Positions 6,916 to 12,142 of a stretch of 12,142 nucleotides of DNA are shown here, one piece after another. Source of the stretch: an uncultured Rhodanobacteraceae bacterium (GTDB lineage Bacteria; Pseudomonadota; Gammaproteobacteria; Xanthomonadales; Rhodanobacteraceae). A model generated the notes under the pieces. That model was not told the DNA's origin, did no database searches, and saw nothing but the letters and a program-made list of their open reading frames with translations. Made by a program: the position numbers and the translations under genes. The stretch is from contig CALFNI010000299.1 of NCBI GenBank assembly GCA_937902695.1, forward strand, positions 1-12,142, read 5' to 3'. Position 1 is the stretch's first letter, and each line of letters begins with the position of its first letter.

Positions 6916-7272
6916 TCAGCCGTTTTGCGTCGGCCAGACCGGCCGCACTTCGACCGTGCCGTGGCCCGCGCCGGGACACCGCGCAGCCCATGCCAGCGCC
7001 GCGTCGAGGTCGGGCACGTCGACGAGGTAATAGCCGCCGAGCTGTTCCTTCGTGTCGGCGTAGGGGCCGTCGAGCACCTGCGATTTGCCGTCGGCGACGC
7101 GAACGGTCGTCGCGGCGGCGATCGGCTGCAGGCGGTTCGAGCCGACCAGCACGCCTTCCTTGCGCAGCGCCTGCGTGTACGCGGTGTAGGCCGCCATGCC
7201 TTGCTGCTTCTGGGTGTCGGTCAGCTGATCCCAGCCGCCTTCGTTTGCGTAGAGAAGAAAGAGATATTGCAT
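6916..7272 (-). CDS. YCII/DGPF-domain protein
   Basis: This 118-residue single-domain YCII-related (DGPF) protein begins MQYLFLLYANEGGWDQLT. It carries GVLVGSNRLQP (40-50) and the signature QVLDGPYADTKEQLGGYYLV, with DGPY at 68-71. These small ferredoxin-like-fold proteins resemble muconolactone-isomerase-type domains. Their reaction is not known, but they are the standard companions and targets of ECF42 sigma factors. The ATG at 7272 is preceded by GGAG with a workable spacing on the minus strand. The frame stays open upstream to 7545, but that part is Arg/Cys-rich and unlike the family, so it is excluded. The sigma-factor gene follows after 25 bases, so the two form an operon with this gene first. 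Confidence 0.92.
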   Translation of the reverse strand: MQYLFLLYANEGGWDQLTDTQKQQGMAAYTAYTQALRKEGVLVGSNRLQPIAAATTVRVADGKSQVLDGPYADTKEQLGGYYLVDVPDLDAALAWAARCPGAGHGTVEVRPVWPTQNG

Positions 7273-7692
7273 CCGAGGTCTCCATCGTGGGTCGTCGGCG
7301 GTCTTATTGTGCGCCGCCGGACAGGTGACGTTCGACGCTGCGCCATCTGGACAGCACCGCGCAGGCGCGATGCCGGCCTCCGGGCACGAGCGCCTCGAAG
7401 ACCGACAACGGCGGGTCTCACGTTCCACGCGCCGAATGAAGCCGGTGCCGGCGAAACGCCACGACGGCGCCCAGGAAAGTTCGTATGCGATGACCGTGCA
7501 GGCGCATTCGTCAACGCGGCGGAAACAACCGACGCGAGCCGGCAAGCGTCGCCGCCGCAGGATGCCGACGATGTCTCAATTCGAGTGCGAAAGGCGTTCT
7601 TAGGATGAGCCTGCCATTCCCCCTGAAACCGGCACGCGCCGCCGGCGATTCCGCCCGCGGCAGATCCTGCATGGATGGAGAAAACAGCTGTC
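7273..7692. other. Divergent intergenic region between the YCII gene and mddA
   Basis: This 420-base stretch holds no convincing gene. Frames open on either strand (for example 7307-7603 on plus) encode Arg-rich, low-complexity products without recognisable domains. It must hold the promoters of the YCII-sigma operon and of mddA. On the minus strand, GTCGA- and TGTCC-like words lie 60-110 bases upstream of the YCII start, of the kind reported for ECF42 -35 elements, but no single pair is clear enough to call. No terminator or riboswitch-like structure was recognised. Confidence 0.5.
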
Positions 7693-8463
7693 ATGTTGAA
7701 ACGCTCGCTTGTGTTTCTTTACGGCATCGCCTCGTATGCCGTGTTCTTCGTTACGTACCTCTACGCGATCGGGTTCGTCGGCAATGTCTATGTGCCGCGC
7801 TCGATCGACGGCCCTGCCGACGGCGACTTCGTCGGCAGCTTCCTCACCGATCTCGCGCTGCTGGCCCTCTTCGCGATCCAGCACAGCGTGATGGCGCGAC
7901 CGGCGTTCAAGCGCTGGTGGACGCGCTTCGTTCCGGAACCCGCCGAACGCAGCACGTATGTGCTCTTCTCGAGCCTCGCGCTTATCGTGCTGTTCGTGTT
8001 CTGGCGTCCGCTCGGCGGCGTCGTGTGGTCGATCGTCGACCCGTTCTCGGTCGCGGTGCTGTATGGCCTGTGCGCGTTCGGATTCCTGCTCGTGCTCGTC
8101 TCGACGTTCCTGATCAACCATTTCGATCTGTTCGGCTTGCGTCAGGTGTGGCTCCATCTCGTCGGCAAGCCGTATACGCACGTCGGCTTCCGCAAGCCCG
8201 GCCCGTACAAGCTCGTGCGGCATCCGCTCTATGTCGGCTGGCTGTTCGCGTTCTGGGCGACGCCGGTGATGACGCTGACGCACTTCGTGTTCGCGCTGGC
8301 GACGACGGCATACATCCTGATCGCGATCCAGCTCGAGGAGCACGACCTCATGCAGAGCCTCGGCCAGGCGTACCGCGAATACCGCAAGGAAGTGCCGGCG
8401 CTGCTTCCGTTCACGCGCAAGCGTGTCGCGCGTGCCGGCGCGGACGCGGCGTACGAGGGTTGA
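7693..8463 (+). CDS. mddA: Methanethiol S-methyltransferase (MddA)
   Basis: This 256-residue integral-membrane enzyme belongs to the isoprenylcysteine-carboxyl-methyltransferase/NnrU-like superfamily. MddA methylates methanethiol with S-adenosylmethionine to give dimethyl sulfide. The order of motifs fits MddA: FLYGIASYAVFFVTYLYAIG (TM1), GNVYVPRSID, LFAIQHSVMARPAFKRWW, EPAERSTYVLFSSLAL, WRPLGGVVW, FLINHFDLFGLRQVW, then the SAM-binding RHPLYVGWLFAFW (Arg176-His177-Pro178) and QLEEHDL (Glu215-Glu216). About five TM segments are visible. The start is placed at ATG 7693 because homologues begin a few residues before FLYG. The ATG at 7675 adds six residues, and GGAG at 7676-7679 lies 13 bases before 7693, so the start remains uncertain. 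The gene is monocistronic, ending in a strong terminator. Confidence 0.88.
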   Translation: MLKRSLVFLYGIASYAVFFVTYLYAIGFVGNVYVPRSIDGPADGDFVGSFLTDLALLALFAIQHSVMARPAFKRWWTRFVPEPAERSTYVLFSSLALIVLFVFWRPLGGVVWSIVDPFSVAVLYGLCAFGFLLVLVSTFLINHFDLFGLRQVWLHLVGKPYTHVGFRKPGPYKLVRHPLYVGWLFAFWATPVMTLTHFVFALATTAYILIAIQLEEHDLMQSLGQAYREYRKEVPALLPFTRKRVARAGADAAYEG

Positions 8464-8480
8464 GCCCGTCGCGCCCCGAG

Positions 8481-8537
8481 GACCGGGCCTCGCGCCGCCG
8501 GCGACCGGATCGCCGGCGGCGCGGGCCCGGTCTTTTT
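8481..8537 (+). terminator. Strong rho-independent terminator of mddA
   Basis: The left arm starts GACCGGGCC (8481) and the right arm ends GGCCCGGTC (8532). Pairing continues inward as CGCGCCGCCGGCGA with its complement around the loop CCGGA. The stem is about 23 bp with one bulged T (8490), followed by TCTTTTT. It lies 17 bases after the mddA stop codon. Confidence 0.93.
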
Positions 8538-8610
8538 CATTCGTGCGGCACATCGCCAGACATGTGAGCGCCGCGTCAAGAAGCGCGCAGGTTCCGCAGG
8601 ATACGGGGCC

Positions 8611-8632
8611 CGTGTAGGAGATTTCCTACACG
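8611..8632. promoter_or_regulatory. Perfect palindrome, candidate operator or hairpin
   Basis: CGTGTAGGA and TCCTACACG form a perfect 9-bp inverted repeat around GATT. It lies just upstream of a TTGTCC (8639-8644) that could serve as a -35, and about 65 bases before the start of the following gene. The position suits a dimeric activator site. It could instead form an RNA hairpin if transcribed. Confidence 0.5.
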
Positions 8633-8696
8633 CTGCACTTGTCCACTTGGCACCTTAGTTGCTATCTCGCGCCATGGACGCCGAATGGGGGCGACG

Positions 8697-9341
8697 ATGG
8701 GAAGGGTAGACGAATCCGCTGCTGGCGGTTTGCGGTGGCCGCGCGCGATCGCGCACCTCGCGATCGTAGTCGTGTTCGTGCTGGTCGCGCTCGGGTATGC
8801 GCCGTTTCGCGAGCGCGCGGCCGGGGCCGCGCGACCGCAACAGGCCGGCCGGCCGCTGAATCCGGTCGTGACGGCCGCGCACATCGCAGCCGCTCGCGTC
8901 GATGCGCTGACCGGCGACGCCGAGGGCGCGAAGACGCATGTCGAGGCGATCGCGCACGACCTCATGCGCTCGGCCCGCGTGCAGGACGTCACGCGGCCCA
9001 TCGATCGAGAAGCCGCGCGCGCCGCCGTTCGGCCGCTGCCCGGCGTACGCGCGGCGATCTGGCTCGATGCCGCGAACCTCGCCGTGATGGTCGACGGCGC
9101 CTCCAACCGCACGATGGCGATGGTCGACCGCGTCTGCGACGCGCTGGCGCCGCTTGGCGATACGCTCGCGGTGGTCGTGCACGTGCAGGATGCGACGGCG
9201 ACGACGGCCGGCGCAGCGACGACGCTCTCGCGAAACTGCGATCTGCCCGAAGGCCAGCTCGCATTCATGCAGAAGCGGCGCGACGTCGACGTCGTATCGC
9301 CGGATCTGCGCCGCGTGTTCAGGGCGCAGCAGGCACGCTAG
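8697..9341 (+). CDS. Conserved-looking membrane-anchored protein of unknown function
   Basis: I do not recognise a named family for this 214-residue protein. An N-terminal TM anchor (about 17-35, AIAHLAIVVVFVLVALGYAP) follows a short cytoplasmic segment, so the rest is probably periplasmic. The body has phrases that look constrained: RVDALTGDAEGAKTHVEAI, DREAARAAVRPLPGVRAAIW, CDALAPLGDTLAVVVHVQD and LSRNCDLPEGQLAFMQ. Only two cysteines occur (147 and 181), both in the exported part, so a disulfide is possible. ATG 8697 is preferred because GGGGG at 8687-8691 gives a spacing of 5; the alternative ATG 8685 adds four residues and lacks such a site. Third codon positions are G/C-rich as in neighbouring genes. 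The gene is convergent with the delta-60 gene, with 18 bases between the stops. Confidence 0.75.
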   Translation: MGRVDESAAGGLRWPRAIAHLAIVVVFVLVALGYAPFRERAAGAARPQQAGRPLNPVVTAAHIAAARVDALTGDAEGAKTHVEAIAHDLMRSARVQDVTRPIDREAARAAVRPLPGVRAAIWLDAANLAVMVDGASNRTMAMVDRVCDALAPLGDTLAVVVHVQDATATTAGAATTLSRNCDLPEGQLAFMQKRRDVDVVSPDLRRVFRAQQAR

Positions 9342-9359
9342 GCGATGCGCGATCGCGCG

Positions 9360-10751
9360 CTACTCGAAGCCGTCGGCGAAGAGCAGGTCGACCTGGAGGC
9401 GGGCCAGGAAATCATCGAAGTCTGAGCCGCTCGTGAGTTGCCCGCCGACGATGAGCTGCGTGCCTTGCAGGGCGACACCGGAGGCGAGAGCGAAAGTGCC
9501 CTCGATCCCGACGATTTTCTTCCCCAGTATCCCAAACGTCGGATCGAGCGTGCCGTCGGAACGAAGGCGCACGGCGGTGACGCCTTGGCTGGACGCGGCG
9601 AGCGCCGAGCTCCCGACGATGACGAGCCGCCCGGCCTCATCCTCGACGACGCCGGTCCCGATATCGTTCTGGCTGCCGCCGACGTCGATCGGCACGACTA
9701 CCTTGCCGCCGACCCCGAATGCTGGATCGGGCGAGCCGTCCTCCTGCAGCCGCGCGACGGCGAAATCCATGTTCGAGGTCGAGCCCGATCCGGCGTCGGC
9801 ATAGCCCGCCATGACGATTTTTCCGTCGCGCCGCACGATCGTTTGAATCGCCGAGTCGTTCCTCGTCGCGCCGATATCGAACGCGATGGTGACGCGGCCG
9901 TCGGCATCCAGCGTGCCATCGAGCGCACCGTCCGGCAGAAGGCGCGCGAGCGCGAAATCGTTCGAGCTCTGCGCATTCCCGGCATCGCCGCCGAGAATGA
10001 TGCGCCCGGCGTTGTCGATTGCCACCGAGAACGCCGTGGCGTCAAGGGGCGCCGACGGCGTGCCGAAAGGTATCGTTACGCGTCCGCTCGCGTTGAAGCC
10101 TGTGTCGCGCGAGCCGTCCGTCAGCAGGCGCGCCACGGCGAACACGTATCCGTTCGCGCCGGCGTTCGCCGAGCCCGCGACGACGATCTTTCCGTCCGGC
10201 TGGAGCGCGACCGACAAGGCCTGGTCGTCGTTGTCGCCGCCGAGATCGAATGCGATCGTCGTCTTGCCGGTGCCGCCGCCGAACGTCGGATCGAGCGAAC
10301 CGTCCGCGTCGAGCCGCACGACGGCGAAATCGGCTGTCGAACCCGTGCCGGTTCCTCGCGATATGCCCACCGCGACGATCTTGCCGTCGGCCTGGATCGC
10401 AACATTGACGCATTCGTCGGCGCCACCGTCGAAATCGACGGTGACCTTGCCGTCGAAGTTGAAGGTCGTATCGAACGATCCGTCGGCGTCGAGGCGCGTA
10501 ATGAAGAAGTCGAGTCCCGAGCCGCCGGCCAAGAGCGGCGTGCAGAAGACGACCTTGCCGTCCGGTTGCACGGCAGGCCTCGGAGCGCCCGGTGACGATT
10601 CGCCGACGGGCCCCATCAGCGTGATGCCGCCCGAGCCGAATGCGGGATCGAGATCGCCGTCCGCCGCGCGCGCGCCTGACGGGATCACGGCCGCGGCGAT
10701 CAACGCCCCCTTCAAGCATGCCAGTCCGCCCCGCACATGCCGCTGTCGCAT
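9360..10751 (-). CDS. Secreted delta-60 repeat protein with C-terminal FADGFE tail
   Basis: This 463-residue exported protein has a signal peptide at about residues 1-29, cleaved after SGARA. Seven repeats of about 60 residues follow, each centred on a DGxxDPxFGxxGKV-like unit (DGDLDPAFGSGG near 31, DGSFDTTF near 90, DGSLDPTF near 150, then DGSRDTGF, DGALDGTL, DGSPDPAF, DGTLDPTF). Each unit is followed by a QPDGKIVVAG-type strand. This is the delta-60 repeat family, predicted to form a beta-propeller-like fold; its substrate is unknown. Individual repeats have diverged (DGTLDADG in the fifth). The last residues are LLFADGFE, a tail that looks separate from the repeats. The ATG at 10751 has GGAG 5 bases upstream on the minus strand. 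It is probably a single-gene unit. Confidence 0.92.
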   Translation of the reverse strand: MRQRHVRGGLACLKGALIAAAVIPSGARAADGDLDPAFGSGGITLMGPVGESSPGAPRPAVQPDGKVVFCTPLLAGGSGLDFFITRLDADGSFDTTFNFDGKVTVDFDGGADECVNVAIQADGKIVAVGISRGTGTGSTADFAVVRLDADGSLDPTFGGGTGKTTIAFDLGGDNDDQALSVALQPDGKIVVAGSANAGANGYVFAVARLLTDGSRDTGFNASGRVTIPFGTPSAPLDATAFSVAIDNAGRIILGGDAGNAQSSNDFALARLLPDGALDGTLDADGRVTIAFDIGATRNDSAIQTIVRRDGKIVMAGYADAGSGSTSNMDFAVARLQEDGSPDPAFGVGGKVVVPIDVGGSQNDIGTGVVEDEAGRLVIVGSSALAASSQGVTAVRLRSDGTLDPTFGILGKKIVGIEGTFALASGVALQGTQLIVGGQLTSGSDFDDFLARLQVDLLFADGFE

Positions 10752-10941
10752 GATCGCTCCGTTCGTTTTCCTGCAACCGTCCGCCGATCAAAAGGCGCAG
10801 ACGTCCCCGCGCCGGCGCCGCGAGGTGCCGCCTGTCGAACCCGCTCCTGATATTCGCGCAAATCAGCTTAGGGCAGTGCGCAGCCGCCTCGCCAATGAAA
10901 GTCTTGCATGGCGCCATCAGCTGAGGTTATCGCGCCCGGAT

Positions 10942-12075
10942 TCACGCGGCGACGATCTTCGCGGCGATGCGCGGCGCTTCGCGCGCGATCTCGCCGAGGA
11001 GCCCCGCGGGCACGATCCGGAAGCCGCAGAAGTAGAGTCCGCTTGCCGCCTTGTCGTCCGCAACGTGAGGTCGCCCGTCGTCATCGAGCAGCGATGCGGC
11101 GTTGCCGAACAACGCATCGAGTCCTGTGTCGTAGCCGGTCGCCAGCACGATCGCATGGAACGTCTCGACGCGACCGTCCGCGAAGCGCACGGCTTCGTGC
11201 ATCGAGGAATCGATCGCCGGCCGCACGGCGATGCGCCCGGCACGGATCGCACCGAGCGTGCCGACGTCGACGACCGGGATCTGGCGCGTGCGCACGATCT
11301 CGGCGAGCGGGCCGTCGCTGCGCTTGCGAAGTCCGTACTGGTCGAGGTTGCCGAGCGCGAGGCGCACGATCACCCTGTTGATGCGGTCCGCGACCGTGAG
11401 CGGCAGCACGCCGCCGGCGCGGCCGAGATGGGTGATCGGCACGCCGAGGATGTCGCGCGGCACGACGTTGACCGCGCCGCGGATCGACACCGTGCTGTCG
11501 GCGCGGTGCTCGGCAAGATCGAGCGCGATCTCGGCACCGGAGTTTCCGAAACCGACGACGAGCACGCGCTGTCCGCGGAAGCGGTCGCCGTTCGCGTACT
11601 CGGCGCTGTGCAGCACCGGGCCTGCGAATGCGTCGAGCCCGGGCCACGAGATGCGGCGCGGCACGCGGCTGAATCCGCTGGCGACGACAAGATGGCGCGC
11701 GCGCCGGACGCCGCGGTTCGTGTGCACCTGCCAGCGATCGTCGTCGCCGCGCTCGCACCGCTCGACGTCGACGCCGAACGTCGGTGCGAGATCGAACGCT
11801 CGCGCGTAATCTTCGAGATAGGCGATGACGTCGTCGCGCGACGGATAGCGCGGCGCCGATGCCGGAAACGGCACGAAGGGCAGTGCGGAATGCTCCTTCG
11901 GCGTATGCAGATGCAGGCGATCGTAATGCCGCCGCCACGACGCGCCGACGGCGTCGCCGCGCTCGACGATCTCGAACGGAGCGCCCGCGCGGCGCAGCGC
12001 GGCGCCGACGGCGAGGCCGGCCGGCCCCGCGCCGATGATCAGCGTTTCGCGGTCGCCGGCCTGCAAGCGGCTCAC
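10942..12075 (-). CDS. Flavin-containing monooxygenase (NAD(P)/FAD-dependent oxidoreductase)
   Basis: This 377-residue class B flavin monooxygenase-type enzyme binds FAD at GAGPAGLAVG (15-24) and NADPH at GFGNSGAE (175-182). The FMO fingerprint FxGxxxHxxxY is at 150-160 (FAGPVLHSAEY). Further flavoenzyme features are the ATGYDTGL motif near residue 316 and GLYFCGF near the end. The architecture resembles YUCCA/FMO-like bacterial enzymes that hydroxylate N, S or carbonyl-type substrates; the substrate cannot be told from sequence. The start is GTG at 12075. The frame is open to the right edge, but no upstream in-frame start is visible and the Rossmann motif begins only 10 residues in, so GTG or TTG 12066 are the realistic choices. 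A likely gene end on the same strand stops at 12089, which suggests an operon. Confidence 0.88.
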   Translation of the reverse strand: MSRLQAGDRETLIIGAGPAGLAVGAALRRAGAPFEIVERGDAVGASWRRHYDRLHLHTPKEHSALPFVPFPASAPRYPSRDDVIAYLEDYARAFDLAPTFGVDVERCERGDDDRWQVHTNRGVRRARHLVVASGFSRVPRRISWPGLDAFAGPVLHSAEYANGDRFRGQRVLVVGFGNSGAEIALDLAEHRADSTVSIRGAVNVVPRDILGVPITHLGRAGGVLPLTVADRINRVIVRLALGNLDQYGLRKRSDGPLAEIVRTRQIPVVDVGTLGAIRAGRIAVRPAIDSSMHEAVRFADGRVETFHAIVLATGYDTGLDALFGNAASLLDDDGRPHVADDKAASGLYFCGFRIVPAGLLGEIAREAPRIAAKIVAA

Positions 12076-12088
12076 GCGCGCGTGGCGA

Positions 12089-12142
12089 TCATGGGCGCCC
12101 GGCGAGCTGCAGGCGCATGGCCGCCGCGGTCTTCGCGTCGCC
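12089..12142 (-). CDS. Possible 3' end of an upstream gene (partial)
   Basis: Reading in from the right edge, one frame gives GDAKTAAAMRLQLAGRP and then TGA at 12091-12089. Sixteen of the 17 codons end in G or C, as in real genes of this window. It would lie 13 bases upstream of the monooxygenase start. The fragment is too short to identify. Confidence 0.35.
   Translation of the reverse strand, partial: GDAKTAAAMRLQLAGRP

Noticed and set aside
5667..7328. A 553-codon plus-strand frame opposite the sigma factor
   Set aside because: It lies antisense to the ECF sigma and YCII genes, which have clear motifs. Its translation is low-complexity and Arg-rich.
7307..7603. A 98-codon plus-strand frame in the YCII-mddA gap
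   Set aside because: There is no Shine-Dalgarno site and no family resemblance, and the product is strongly Arg-rich. It is more likely non-coding leader or promoter DNA.
9347..9358. Palindrome GCGCGATCGCGC between the convergent gene ends
   Set aside because: A short self-complementary GC/GATC word is expected by chance at this base composition. It has no loop or T tract to act as a terminator.
9438..10595. A 385-codon plus-strand frame opposite the delta-60 gene
   Set aside because: Its apparent repeats only mirror the delta-60 repeats on the other strand. It has no signal peptide or family motif.
10908..10917. ATGGCGCCAT palindrome, also present at 3465-3474 near the nudC start
   Set aside because: Two copies of a 10-base GC-centred palindrome in 12 kb of GC-rich DNA, in unrelated settings, are not evidence of a shared site.

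Overview
The window is a GC-rich chromosomal segment from a proteobacterium. It has dense gene packing and strong G/C preference at third codon positions. The hemJ / DUF6776 / bactofilin / erpA set, nudC, an AmpE-like protein and a secreted delta-60 repeat protein ending in LLFADGFE together suggest a gammaproteobacterium near the Xanthomonadales (Rhodanobacteraceae/Lysobacteraceae type). That placement is an inference from gene content and recalled family patterns, not from a marker gene. I see no tRNA, rRNA, CRISPR array, insertion sequence or phage gene.

Left region (1-3470). A minus-strand signalling protein runs off the left edge. It has a degenerate HPt-like helical domain, a pseudo-receiver and the start of a normal receiver. 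Upstream of it on the same strand is hemJ (late heme synthesis). Divergent from hemJ is a tight plus-strand cluster: a DUF6776 membrane/coiled-coil protein, a bactofilin overlapping it by 11 bases, and the Fe-S carrier erpA. A good sigma70-type promoter lies in front of this cluster.

Centre (3470-7300). nudC (NAD-capped RNA / NADH pyrophosphatase) and an AmpE-like membrane protein follow on the plus strand. They are separated by an intergenic region holding consecutive GC-rich hairpins. Convergent to them is a two-gene minus-strand operon: a YCII/DGPF protein followed by an ECF sigma factor with a long C-terminal extension. This is the ECF42 arrangement, which works without an anti-sigma factor.

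Right region (7300-12142). A 420-base divergent region leads into mddA (methanethiol S-methyltransferase, making dimethyl sulfide), which ends in a very long rho-independent terminator. Next comes a membrane-anchored protein of unknown function, with a perfect 22-bp palindrome in its promoter region. It is convergent with a secreted delta-60 repeat protein. A flavin-containing monooxygenase follows on the minus strand, and the probable 3' end of another gene lies at the right edge.

No single new multi-gene system is evident. The points most worth a second look are the ECF42/YCII module, the C-terminal FADGFE tag, the palindrome in front of the orphan membrane protein, and the nudC-ampE hairpin cluster.
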